Origin: G963676335 sp963676335
GTDB lineage: Bacteria; Pseudomonadota; Alphaproteobacteria; Rickettsiales; Rickettsiaceae
Length of the DNA: 64,000 nt
Assembly: GCA_963676335.1 (NCBI GenBank)
Contig: OY781057.1
Location: 310,001-374,000, forward strand
Direction of reading: 5' to 3'
Part shown: positions 26,869 to 35,496 of the stretch, piece after piece
How positions within the stretch are numbered: position 1 is the stretch's first letter
Layout: every line of letters begins with the position of its first letter
The notes under the pieces: model-generated
Told to the model about the DNA's origin: nothing
Databases searched by the model: none
What the model saw: the letters and a program-made list of their open reading frames with translations, nothing else
Program-made: the position numbers and the translations under genes

Positions 26869-28218
26869 ATGACTAATTATATAGACAAATCTTTAATTTT
26901 TGATCAAATTAATAATTTATTAGAACTAGAAGAGTATGATAGTGTTGTAGTATTTTTATTAAAGTTACATCCAGCAGATTTGGCTGATTTTTTAGATCAA
27001 ATATCAAATAGGAATAGACAATATATAATTCCATTGATTATTAATGATATTCAAAGTGAGGTTTTAATAGAGCTTAATACATCAACTTTATTGGATATTA
27101 TTCAGAATATTGTAGAATACAAACAATTCATTGATCTTCTCAATAAGCTTAATATTGAAGATATAGTAGAGATACTCGAAAAACTTCCAACTGATTTAGT
27201 TAATGAACTAATTCTTCTTTTTGATTCGGACAAGAAATATCATATTAATATCAGATTAACTTATCCCGATCATTCTGCTGGGAGGATTATGGAAAAGGAT
27301 TTTATTATCCTATTTCCTAATTGGACAGTAAGTCAAGCTATTAATATGGTAAGAAAAAATAAATTAGGAAAAGAATTTCATGTTTTAATTGTTGTTAATA
27401 ATAGAAATTGCCCCATAGGACAAATTACACTACAGCAGTTACTTAGAGCTCATAAAGATGAGATTATTAAAAATATAATGACAAAGGGTTTTATAAGGAC
27501 AGCAAATACTTATACTAATTTAGATGAGTTAGTCTATATATTTAAACAGTATGCGCTAACTATTATTCCTGTGGTAAACCGTGTTGAAAAATTAGTTGGA
27601 GTTATTTCTATAGATCACATGGTATATATTGTCTCGGATCAAGCTGAAGAAGATATGATGCAATTAGCGGGTATAAGATATATAGAGATACCCACTAACT
27701 TACTTACTGTAGCTAAGTATCGGTTTCCGTGGTTATTTGTTAACTTAATAGCAACTTGTTTAAGCTCTCTTGTAATTAGAGAGTTTAATGATGTAATTGT
27801 TAAATTAATAGCATTAGCTTCTGTTATGCCAATAGTTTCTTCTATGAGTGGAAATGCCGGTACGCAAGTTATGGTTGGTACAATTAGAGCTTTAATAAAT
27901 AAAGATATTCCTAATCTAAATCTAGTTTCTAAATTAGTAGCTAAAGAAGTACTGATATGTGGATTAAATGGATTTATATTGGCTTGTTTGGGAGGAATCG
28001 TTACTTTAGGATTTTACGATATTCCAGTCTTAAGTTTTATATTTTTTATATCCGTGACAATTAATTTTATAATTGCAGGCTTATTTGGCTCATTAATACC
28101 AATTTTTCTTGTGTGGTGTAGAGCTGATCCAGCAACAGCTTCTGGTATACTTTTAACGACAATGACAGATTTATGTGGATTTTTTACTTTTTTAGGGTTA
28201 GCTTATTTCTTAGTTTAG
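26869..28218 (+). CDS. mgtE: Magnesium transporter MgtE
   Basis: Inner-membrane Mg2+ channel. The cytosolic N domain (about residues 1-130, with LLKLHPADLADFLDQI), a CBS pair (about 130-250, with DHSAGRIMEKDF and PVVNRVEKLVGVIS) and five membrane segments (about 285-449) are present. The pore region has the family motif PIVSSMSGNAGTQ. At 449 residues it is full length. The Mg2+-sensing N and CBS domains suggest direct gating by cytosolic magnesium, from family knowledge. Confidence 0.96.
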   Translation: MTNYIDKSLIFDQINNLLELEEYDSVVVFLLKLHPADLADFLDQISNRNRQYIIPLIINDIQSEVLIELNTSTLLDIIQNIVEYKQFIDLLNKLNIEDIVEILEKLPTDLVNELILLFDSDKKYHINIRLTYPDHSAGRIMEKDFIILFPNWTVSQAINMVRKNKLGKEFHVLIVVNNRNCPIGQITLQQLLRAHKDEIIKNIMTKGFIRTANTYTNLDELVYIFKQYALTIIPVVNRVEKLVGVISIDHMVYIVSDQAEEDMMQLAGIRYIEIPTNLLTVAKYRFPWLFVNLIATCLSSLVIREFNDVIVKLIALASVMPIVSSMSGNAGTQVMVGTIRALINKDIPNLNLVSKLVAKEVLICGLNGFILACLGGIVTLGFYDIPVLSFIFFISVTINFIIAGLFGSLIPIFLVWCRADPATASGILLTTMTDLCGFFTFLGLAYFLV

Positions 28219-28271
28219 TGATAATTTAATATTTTCATTAAAAATGAATTTTAATAAGGAGAATAAAATAT

Positions 28272-29888
28272 ATGTCAGAAAAATTTAAAATAGAATTATC
28301 TAAAGTAGTAGAAAAAAAATTTGAATATGATGTTGTACCATACATAAGTTATCCATTTACAAACACTAGACCTGAATACCTAAGAACAGTAGGATTGCTG
28401 TTTGGTGCAGATGCTCCTCCTATTGAAACCGCTAGAATATTAGAATTAGGATGTTCTAGTGGTAGTAATGTTATGCGCTTTGCAAATAGTTATCCTAAAT
28501 CACATACGATAGGTATAGACTTATCTCAAATAGAGATAGATCATGGATTAGAAAAATTGCAATCTCTTGGAATTAAAAACCTAGAATTAAAGGCTTTTAA
28601 TATTATGGATATAGACGATTCTTGGGGGAAATTTGACTATATAATATGTCATGGAGTATTTTCTTGGGTTCCTGAAGTAGTTAGAGAAAAAATTATTAAA
28701 ATCGCGAATAATAATCTATCTCCAAATGGAATTGCTTATATCAGCTATAATATTAAACCTGGTTGGAATATGGGTAATACCATTAGAGATATGATGAATT
28801 TCCATGGGGGCATGTTTGAAAATGTTAAAGATAAAATTACACAAGCAAGATTGTTTCTAAATTTTGTTACTGATGCATTAGAAGGAAGTCAAAGTCCTTA
28901 TGCTACATTTTTAAAGCAAGAAGCTAAACAATTATCTAGTAAAGAGGATAGTTATATTTTTGGAGAATATCTTGTGGAAAATAATTATCAACCATATTTT
29001 AATGAATTCATTAAAAAAGCTAGGGAGCAAAACTTAGAATATTTAGCTGATGTAAATTTTAATACTATGTATATAGGAAATATGCCTCAAAAGGTTGTGC
29101 AAGAATTAAGTACCATTAATGATATTGTCAGAACTGAGCAATATATGGATTTTATCAGTAATAGAAGATTTAGATGTACTCTATTATGTAATAAAAATAT
29201 GCCAATAAATCGTTCTTTATATCCACGAACCCTTGATAAATTTAATTTAGGAATACATCTTGTAGCAGAAGTGCCTGAAAGTGAAGAAAATATTAATCAA
29301 GTAGATAAAAATATTAATTTTTATTACAAAGGAAATAAAGATAACAATATTGGAACTACTAATCCAATTATGAAGGCTATCTTATATGTGTTTAGTGAAA
29401 ATGTAAATAATTTTTTATCTTTAGAAGAAATTGCAAAATTAGCAATGAAAAAATTAAAAAAAGTGCAGTTAAGTGAAATTAAAGACCAGCTAGATGCTAA
29501 TATGCTGAATTTAATGTTTAAAGGTTTTGTTAACATTGTAGCTGATCCTGTTAGTTATATTTATAAAGTTTCTGAAAAACCCAAAGTATCTGATTTAGTA
29601 AGAATGCAACTTCAATATTTAGGTGAAAATAAATTATGGGTTACAAATGAGCTTAATGAAATTATAAATATCAATCTTTTTGATAAGTTTTTACTATCAT
29701 ATTTAGATGAAACAAATGATAGGGATTCATTAATAGTGAAAATGTTTGAACATGTAAAAAAACAAGACTTGAAATTATATATAGATGAAAAAGAAATTGT
29801 TGATGTTAAAATACAAAAAGAAACTGTTGAAAAGCTTGTAGATCAGTGTTTAACTAATTTTAAAATAAATGCGTTATTAATAGCTTAA
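28272..29888 (+). CDS. SAM-dependent methyltransferase with methyltransferase regulatory domain (rickettsial PKMT-like)
   Basis: 538-residue protein with a class I methyltransferase fold: motif I ARILELGCSSGSNVMRF near residue 54, TIGIDLSQIEI, and FDYIICHGVFSWVPE. A regulatory domain follows (about residues 215-300), then a long C-terminal region. This layout matches the rickettsial protein lysine methyltransferases that modify outer-membrane protein OmpB. A good ribosome binding site (AAGGAG at 28256-28261) precedes the ATG. The peroxiredoxin gene follows after 13 bp. Target protein here is unknown; OmpB-like substrates are inference. Confidence 0.85.
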   Translation: MSEKFKIELSKVVEKKFEYDVVPYISYPFTNTRPEYLRTVGLLFGADAPPIETARILELGCSSGSNVMRFANSYPKSHTIGIDLSQIEIDHGLEKLQSLGIKNLELKAFNIMDIDDSWGKFDYIICHGVFSWVPEVVREKIIKIANNNLSPNGIAYISYNIKPGWNMGNTIRDMMNFHGGMFENVKDKITQARLFLNFVTDALEGSQSPYATFLKQEAKQLSSKEDSYIFGEYLVENNYQPYFNEFIKKAREQNLEYLADVNFNTMYIGNMPQKVVQELSTINDIVRTEQYMDFISNRRFRCTLLCNKNMPINRSLYPRTLDKFNLGIHLVAEVPESEENINQVDKNINFYYKGNKDNNIGTTNPIMKAILYVFSENVNNFLSLEEIAKLAMKKLKKVQLSEIKDQLDANMLNLMFKGFVNIVADPVSYIYKVSEKPKVSDLVRMQLQYLGENKLWVTNELNEIININLFDKFLLSYLDETNDRDSLIVKMFEHVKKQDLKLYIDEKEIVDVKIQKETVEKLVDQCLTNFKINALLIA

Positions 29889-29901
29889 AGGTAAATTATT
29901 T

Positions 29902-30498
29902 ATGTTAGTAGGAAATTCAGCTATAGATTTTACATCAAGTGCTATTATGGCAGATAATAAAATTGAAATAAAATTCAATTTGAAGGAAAGTATTAAAGGG
30001 TATAAGTGTGTTTTGTTTTTTTATCCATTAGACTTTACTTTTGTATGTCCTTCCGAAATTTTAGCTTTTCATAATAGGTTAGGGGAATTTGCAACTCGCA
30101 ATACTAAAATAATTGGTATTAGTGTAGATTCTCACTTTTCTCATTTGGCTTGGAAAAATAAATCTTATAAAAATGGTGGAATTGGAAATATATGTTTTAC
30201 TCTAGTATCGGATTTAAATAAAAAAATTTCTCAATGTTATAATGTTTTATCTGAAGAGGGAATTGCTTTACGTGGTACTTTTATTATAGATGAAGATTTC
30301 ATTGTTAGATATATGTCTATTAATGACATTTTTTTAGGTAGAAATATTGATGAATTTTTAAGAATTATTGATGCTATAGATCATTATAAAGAACATGGAG
30401 AAGTTTGTCCTTCTGGTTGGGTAAAGGGAAAAGCTGGTATACAAGAAACTTCTCAAGGGATTAGTGATTTTTTAACATCTAATGCTGCTGATTTATAA
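29902..30498 (+). CDS. 2-Cys peroxiredoxin (AhpC/TSA family)
   Basis: Reduces hydrogen peroxide and organic peroxides, with thioredoxin as the usual electron donor. The peroxidatic cysteine lies in DFTFVCPSEIL near residue 50 and the resolving cysteine in HGEVCPSGW near residue 170, so it is a typical 2-Cys enzyme of normal length (198 residues). It lies between the methyltransferase gene and lepA with 13 and 15 bp gaps, suggesting one transcript. Confidence 0.96.
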   Translation: MLVGNSAIDFTSSAIMADNKIEIKFNLKESIKGYKCVLFFYPLDFTFVCPSEILAFHNRLGEFATRNTKIIGISVDSHFSHLAWKNKSYKNGGIGNICFTLVSDLNKKISQCYNVLSEEGIALRGTFIIDEDFIVRYMSINDIFLGRNIDEFLRIIDAIDHYKEHGEVCPSGWVKGKAGIQETSQGISDFLTSNAADL

Positions 30499-30513
30499 TT
30501 CTGGAAACTAGAA

Positions 30514-32319
30514 ATGTCTATTGATAAGGATAAAATTCGCAATATTGCAATAATTGCTCATATAGATCATGGAAAGTCTACATTAGCAGATAGGTTAATT
30601 GAATATTGCGGCGGTTTAGAAGCTAGAGAGATGAGAGATCAAGTTCTCGATTCTATGGATATAGAAAGAGAGCGAGGAATTACGATTAAAGCTCAAACGG
30701 TTAGGTTATTGTATAAAGCTAGCGATGGGAATATTTATCAAATAAACCTAATAGATACCCCAGGACATGTTGATTTTGCATACGAAGTTAGTAGATCTCT
30801 TGCTGCATGTGATGGATCGTTATTAGTTATTGATTCTACCCAGGGGGTAGAAGCGCAAACATTAGCTAATGTGTATATTGCTATTGACAATAATCATGAA
30901 ATTATTTTAGTTTTAAATAAAATAGATTTACCTGCCTCAGACCCAGATAAAGTGAAAGAAGAAATTGAAAAAGTAATAGGATTAGACGCAAAAGATAGTT
31001 TGTTGATTTCGGCAAAAAATGGGATAGGAATAAGGGATCTTTTAGAAGCTGTAGTTTTTAAACTTCCTTATCCTAAGGGGCAATATTCTGAACCATTAAA
31101 AGCTTTATTGATTGATAGCTGGTATGATGTATATTTAGGAGTTATTATTTTAGTACGAATAGTTGATGGCACTGTCCAAAAAGGATTGCGCATTAAAATG
31201 ATGGTTACAGGAGCAACATATGTAGTTGAAAAGGTTGGTTGTTTTACTCCGAAAAAACAAATAGTTAATAAACTAACTGTTGGAGAAATTGGTTTTATAA
31301 CAGCGAACATCAAACAAGTAAGTGATTGTAAAATAGGTGATACTATTACTGAGTATGCTAATGTTTGTAGTTCTTCTTTACCTGGATTTAAATCTCATTT
31401 GCCAGTTGTGTTTTGTGGTTTATACCCAACAGACGCTACTCAATTTGAACGATTAAGAGAATCATTAGAAAAATTAAAGCTAAATGATTCAAGTTTTCAA
31501 TATGAACCTGAAACATCTGTAGCATTAGGATTTGGTTTTAGATGTGGTTTTTTAGGATTGTTGCATTTAGAAATAATTCAAGAAAGGTTAGAACGGGAAT
31601 TCAACTTAGATATGATAGTTACTACTCCAAATGTAATTTATTTATCTCATACGAAAAATGGCGAAAGTATAGTAATACACAATCCATCAGATTTACCTAG
31701 CCCTTACCATATCGACTATATAGAAGAGCCATGGGTTAAAACTACAATTATTGTACCAGAGCAGCATTTGGGCAATATTTTATCCTTATGTAGTGATAAG
31801 CGAGGACGACAAATAGAACTTATTCATCTTGGAGATAGAATAATGTTGGTATACTTGCTCCCATTAAATGAAATAGCTTTTGATTTTTATGATAAATTAA
31901 AGTCTTTGTCTAAAGGGTACGCTAGTTTTGATTGGAAATTTGATTCTTATGTAAAGGGGGATTTAATAAAATTAAATATTTTGGTTAATAAGCAAGTAGT
32001 AGAGGCATTATCAATCATAATTCCTAAATCTCAAGCATATAAAAAAGGTCAAAAGATTTGTCAGAAATTAAAAGAGTTAATTCCTCGACAAATGTTTCAA
32101 ATATCTATCCAAGCTGCTATAGATAATCATGTGATAGTATCAGAAAGTATTAAACCATTACGTAAAGATGTATTAGCTAAATGCTATGGTGGAGACATTA
32201 CAAGAAAACGTAAATTAATAGAAAGACAAAAAGAAGGTAAGAAAAAAATGCGTTCTATAGGAAATGTTGAAATTCCACAATCAGCATTTATAGCAGTATT
32301 TAAAACCGATAAAAATTAG
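30514..32319 (+). CDS. lepA: Elongation factor 4 (LepA)
   Basis: Ribosome-bound GTPase that resembles EF-G without domain IV. The G domain has AHIDHGKSTLADRLIE near residue 14, the RGITIKAQTVRL switch I segment, DTPGHVDF and NKIDLP. The 601-residue length and the C-terminal segment CYGGDITRKRKLIERQKEGK are specific to LepA. It follows the peroxiredoxin gene by 15 bp. Confidence 0.98.
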   Translation: MSIDKDKIRNIAIIAHIDHGKSTLADRLIEYCGGLEAREMRDQVLDSMDIERERGITIKAQTVRLLYKASDGNIYQINLIDTPGHVDFAYEVSRSLAACDGSLLVIDSTQGVEAQTLANVYIAIDNNHEIILVLNKIDLPASDPDKVKEEIEKVIGLDAKDSLLISAKNGIGIRDLLEAVVFKLPYPKGQYSEPLKALLIDSWYDVYLGVIILVRIVDGTVQKGLRIKMMVTGATYVVEKVGCFTPKKQIVNKLTVGEIGFITANIKQVSDCKIGDTITEYANVCSSSLPGFKSHLPVVFCGLYPTDATQFERLRESLEKLKLNDSSFQYEPETSVALGFGFRCGFLGLLHLEIIQERLEREFNLDMIVTTPNVIYLSHTKNGESIVIHNPSDLPSPYHIDYIEEPWVKTTIIVPEQHLGNILSLCSDKRGRQIELIHLGDRIMLVYLLPLNEIAFDFYDKLKSLSKGYASFDWKFDSYVKGDLIKLNILVNKQVVEALSIIIPKSQAYKKGQKICQKLKELIPRQMFQISIQAAIDNHVIVSESIKPLRKDVLAKCYGGDITRKRKLIERQKEGKKKMRSIGNVEIPQSAFIAVFKTDKN

Positions 32320-32420
32320 AAAAAATAAAATTTTTGTTTTAAATTAATCTAGCACTTGTTTTTTAACTTCAGGTTGATTATTATTTAAGTAATAATGTTA
32401 TCTAAAAAGTGAGAAAAATT

Positions 32421-32843
32421 ATGATGAATACACCTTATGACTTTTGGAAAATCATGACTGTACCTAATTCATTTACTTATTTTACAAAAATATATGACCA
32501 AAATAATTGCTGTAATCCTATTAAACATGAAACTTATCAAGTTGTATCTGAACATGCTAAAAATATTTTAGATCAACAAGTAGAGTATGTGCAAAAGCAA
32601 TCTAAGGAAGCATTAAATGCAGCAAAAGAATTCCTTGATAGTCACACACAAGAGCAATTTTTATCTAATCAACAAAAGCTTATACAACATTCTTTAGAAA
32701 ATGTTGTATCTGTTATGCAACAATTTTTACAAGAAATGCATAAAATAAACAATGATCTCTTTAATATGTTAAAAAAATCTACTAACCATTCAATGAGTAA
32801 TAGTTCAAATCAAGTATCAGGTTCTAATATAAAAAGTAAATAA
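32421..32843 (+). CDS. Phasin-family protein
   Basis: Small helical protein (140 residues from ATG at 32421) with heptad-like helices from about residue 45 to 125, rich in Gln, Ala and Glu, as in phasins that coat polyhydroxyalkanoate granules. An upstream GTG at 32409 could also start the frame, but GTGAG placed 7 bases before the ATG looks like its ribosome binding site. The next gene, 3 bp on, is phaB, which supports the assignment. Sequence similarity is of the general phasin type, so confidence is moderate. Confidence 0.72.
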   Translation: MMNTPYDFWKIMTVPNSFTYFTKIYDQNNCCNPIKHETYQVVSEHAKNILDQQVEYVQKQSKEALNAAKEFLDSHTQEQFLSNQQKLIQHSLENVVSVMQQFLQEMHKINNDLFNMLKKSTNHSMSNSSNQVSGSNIKSK

Positions 32844-32846
32844 AAA

Positions 32847-33572
32847 ATGACAAAATTAGCTATTGTTACAGGAGGGACTAGAGGGATAGGAGCTTCTATA
32901 GGAATCAGTTTGCAAAAAGCAGGATATAAAGTTATTGCTAATTATTTAACGGAAGAATCATTAGCAGAGCAATTTAGCAAACAACACAATATTGATATAA
33001 AAAAGTGGGATGTTTCAGATTATGAAGGATGTGTCAATGCTATAAAAGAAATAGAGCGAAAATATCAACAAAATGTTAGCATTCTTGTAAATAATGCTGG
33101 AATTACTAGAGATAAAATGCTCCATAAAATGAGTATTGAAGATTGGCAGACAGTAATCCATATTAATTTAAGCTCTTGTTTTAATATGTGTAGCGCTGTT
33201 ATCAATAAAATGAGAGAACAAAAATACGGAAGAATTATTAATATTAGTTCTGTTAATGGAAAAATTGGACAAGCTGGACAAGCCAATTATTCTGCAGCAA
33301 AAGCTGGAATTTTAGGGTTTACTAAAGCACTTGCGAAAGAATCAGCTAATAAAAATATTACTGTTAACAGTATAGCTCCTGGATATATTAATACAGAAAT
33401 GGTAGCTAAAATAGCTCCTGATATTATAGATAATATAGTTAAACAAATTCCTGTGGGGCGTTTAGGAAAAATTGAGGAAGTTGCGCGTGTTGTATTATTT
33501 TTAGCTTCAGAAGAAGCTGGGTTTATTACTGGAGCAACCATTGATGTTAATGGCGGCTATAGTATGATGTAA
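32847..33572 (+). CDS. phaB: Acetoacetyl-CoA reductase / 3-oxoacyl reductase (SDR)
   Basis: NADPH-dependent short-chain dehydrogenase. The cofactor motif TGGTRGIG is at residues 8-15, NNAGITRD near residue 82, the catalytic Ser in INISSVNG and the Tyr-x-x-x-Lys in NYSAAKAG. The stretch SSVNGKIGQAGQANYSAAKA resembles PhaB (VNGQKGQFGQ type) more than FabG, and a phasin gene lies just upstream. It could therefore act in polyhydroxybutyrate synthesis, but no phaC is in the window and a fatty-acid role cannot be excluded. Confidence 0.87.
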   Translation: MTKLAIVTGGTRGIGASIGISLQKAGYKVIANYLTEESLAEQFSKQHNIDIKKWDVSDYEGCVNAIKEIERKYQQNVSILVNNAGITRDKMLHKMSIEDWQTVIHINLSSCFNMCSAVINKMREQKYGRIINISSVNGKIGQAGQANYSAAKAGILGFTKALAKESANKNITVNSIAPGYINTEMVAKIAPDIIDNIVKQIPVGRLGKIEEVARVVLFLASEEAGFITGATIDVNGGYSMM

Positions 33573-33584
33573 TCAAAATTTTTT

Positions 33585-33610
33585 AGCGTTAATGTTCTTT
33601 CATTAACGCT
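33585..33610 (+). terminator. Rho-independent terminator after phaB
   Basis: AGCGTTAATG (33585-33594) and CATTAACGCT (33601-33610) form a perfect 10-bp stem with a 6-base loop, 13 bp after the phaB stop. The 3' side continues ATTTACTC, so the U tract is short; the 5' side has TTTTT, giving an A run for a transcript from the other strand. Confidence 0.8.
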
Positions 33611-33613
33611 ATT

Positions 33614-33640
33614 TACTCGACAAACTTCAAAAATTTGGCA
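33614..33640. repeat. Dispersed repeat fragment, copy D
   Basis: The bases ACTCGACAAACTTCAAAAAT resemble the complement of the end of copy A (ACTCGTCAAACTTCAAAAG) and the start of copy B (CACTTCAAAAATTGGC). It seems to be one end of the dispersed repeat family without the hairpin part. Confidence 0.5.
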
Positions 33641-33735
33641 TTTGAGTAGATTTTTTTTTGTTTTTTGATGGGTTTTGATTTAGGTTTCCTCTTTTATTTG
33701 AATTAGACGTATATACTTTAAATATTTGTAAAATT

Positions 33736-33918
33736 TTAGTATTTACAAGTTTTTTCTCTGTTCCGTGTCCCAATAGTTTTTTTACATATTTTACTATTTG
33801 TTGATATATACTTTTTAAATTCATCTTCTGGAACAGGGACAGTTTGTTTAAAATGTTTTTCTAATGCTTCCTTCTTTTCTATCTTTGTCATTTGATCAGG
33901 ATCTGTGTTTTTTGACAT
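33736..33918 (-). CDS. Small hypothetical protein
   Basis: A 60-residue charged, soluble frame beginning MSKNTDPDQMTKIEKKEALE, with a plausible ribosome binding site (TAGAGA) 5 bases before the ATG. I do not recognise it. A second minus-strand frame (33627-33824, 65 residues, Lys/Asn-rich) overlaps it, so the true gene may be one longer product broken by a frameshift. It lies in a decayed zone of repeats, so it may be a remnant. Confidence 0.35.
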   Translation of the reverse strand: MSKNTDPDQMTKIEKKEALEKHFKQTVPVPEDEFKKYISTNSKICKKTIGTRNREKTCKY

Positions 33919-33994
33919 AAAATTCTCTATTTAAAATTTAAATAATAATTTAATTATAACTCAAAGTTGTGTCTTTGAAATAAAAAATAATATA

Positions 33995-34070
33995 CGACCC
34001 AATTTTGGATTTATTTATGGCGCTATAACTCGATGTTCAAGTTTTTTTTCTTCTAACTTGAACATCAAGT
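33995..34070. repeat. Hairpin repeat next to a decayed IS-end-like sequence
   Basis: ACTCGATGTTCAAGTT (34028-34043) and AACTTGAACATCAAGT (34055-34070) form a 16-bp stem with one mismatch. The complement of the left arm recurs exactly at 41647-41662. Just upstream, 33995-34013 (CGACCCAATTTTGGATTTA) matches most bases of the IS982-like terminal repeat at 21526-21543, suggesting an old IS end. Confidence 0.6.
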
Positions 34071-34274
34071 AAAAAATTTGTAAAAGCGTAACCCAGTAAA
34101 AACTTTTCCCCAGATAGCATCTCATAAGTTGCTACTCCAGTTAGTGCTTGACAACCTAGTACTGTATAGTATTAGCTAATGTTTCGGATACATCTTTAGC
34201 TATATTAGCCATATTTCTGTAGAAACGTGCTGAATATTTTCTTGACTTGTCTCAAACCAGCTTAAATTTTTCAT
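34037..34274 (-). pseudogene. Unrecognised decayed gene with two frameshifts
   Basis: Starting at an ATG at 34274, 27 bp after prfB, one frame reads MKNLSWFETSQENIQHVSTE, a second continues NMANIAKDVSETLANTIQ, and a third continues VLGCQALTGVATYEMLSGEK then FLLGYAFTNFLLDVQ to a TGA at 34037-34039. Joined, they give about 80 residues of normal-looking protein, first helical and polar, then hydrophobic. No family recognised. The frame changes indicate a recently broken gene; a sequencing error is the alternative. The rest of the zone 33573-34300 is repeats and hairpins. Confidence 0.5.
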
Positions 34275-34300
34275 AAAAGTCAATAAATTTTTTTTATCTA

Positions 34301-35411
34301 TTATCTAACGTTACTAACTTTTTTAGATAAGCTGCAAAAAACAAATTCTTCTAAATTCCCATCTAAAACTTCTATAGGATTGGTATGAGTAAAATCCGTT
34401 CTCAAATCTTTAACCATTTGATAAGGTTGTAGAACGTAGGAACGAATTTGGTGTCCCCAACTATTATCTGTTTTAATAGAATTTTCTTGTAATGTGTCTG
34501 ATTCTTGTTTTTTTAATTCTTTTTGATAGAGTTTAGCTTTTAACATTTTTATAGCTACATCTTTATTTTGATGTTGGGAGCGATTATTTTGACATTGCAC
34601 AACAATTCCAGTTGGAATATGTTTTATACGCACTGCAGAATCTGTAGTATTAACATGCTGTCCTCCAGCTCCTGAAGAGCGATATGTATCAATTTTTAGA
34701 TCCTTATCTTCTAATACTATATTGATACTGTCTTCTATTTCTGGATAAGCCCAAATACTTCCAAAACTAGTCATGCGTTTACCATTAGCATTAAATGGAG
34801 ATATACGCACCAATCGATGCACTCCTGATTCTGTTTTTAGCCATCCATAAGCATTGTGTCCAGATATTTTAATAGTACAAGATTTTATACCAGCTGTTTC
34901 TCCGTCTAATATATTTATAATTTCACTTTTAAAATTTAATTTTTGAGAAAATCGCAAATACATTCTCATGAGCATACTTGCCCAGTCATCACTTTCTGTA
35001 CCACCAGCGCCAGAGTTAATATCAATAAAGCAATTATTACTGTCATTTTCTCCAGAGAATAAACATTCTGTTGAAAAATTTTTAATATCTATTTCTAATT
35101 TCTTAAAATCCTGATGTAATTGAGATATTAGTTCGAAATCGTCTGTAGCAAGAACATCAATTAATGATAAACTATCTTGATACGTCTGTTCTAATTTTGA
35201 ATACGTATTTATTTTTTTTTCAATTATATTTTTTTCTTTAAATATTAATTGAGCTTCTAACGGATTATTCCATAAATCTTTTTTTAATTCTTGTTGATTT
35301 AATTCATGTATTTTTTTTTGTAAAGAATGTACGTCAAAGATAGGATCTAATTAAGGTTAAATATTGGTCTATTGTATTACAATAATTACTGAACTCATTA
35401 TTTATTTTCAT
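34301..35411 (-). CDS. prfB: Peptide chain release factor 2, with programmed +1 frameshift
   Basis: Releases finished proteins at UGA and UAA. Translation begins at ATG 35411 and the first 25 codons end in TAT CTT TGA; a +1 shift at CTT-TGA-C (TGA at 35334-35336) enters the main frame at GAC 35335-35333 and runs to 34301, giving 369 residues, the usual RF2 length. Downstream are INSGAGGTESDDWASM, the stop-codon-reading SPF tripeptide in VRISPFNANG and the catalytic GGQ in SSGAGGQHVN. The slippery site UAU CUU UGA C equals that of E. coli, but the upstream AGGGGG is replaced by AGAUCC. The UGA sensed by RF2 itself gives autoregulation. Confidence 0.95.
35334..35342 (-). promoter_or_regulatory. 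Programmed +1 frameshift site of prfB
   Basis: On the minus strand the codons TAT (35342-35340), CTT (35339-35337) and TGA (35336-35334) are followed by C at 35333. This is the canonical RF2 recoding site. When RF2 is scarce, the ribosome slips at CTT and continues in the main frame. The Shine-Dalgarno-like stimulator is not evident. Confidence 0.92.
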
Positions 35412-35496
35412 ATCACTCTTTATTAAAGACTTCTATAATTTACTATATAACATATGTATGTTATGGTGTTTAAATTATCTTAACTAAATACTTTAT

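Noticed and set aside
34301..34975. prfB as a truncated 224-residue protein or pseudogene
   Set aside because: The frame continues upstream without an ATG to the recoding site and joins a proper start, giving a full-length RF2.
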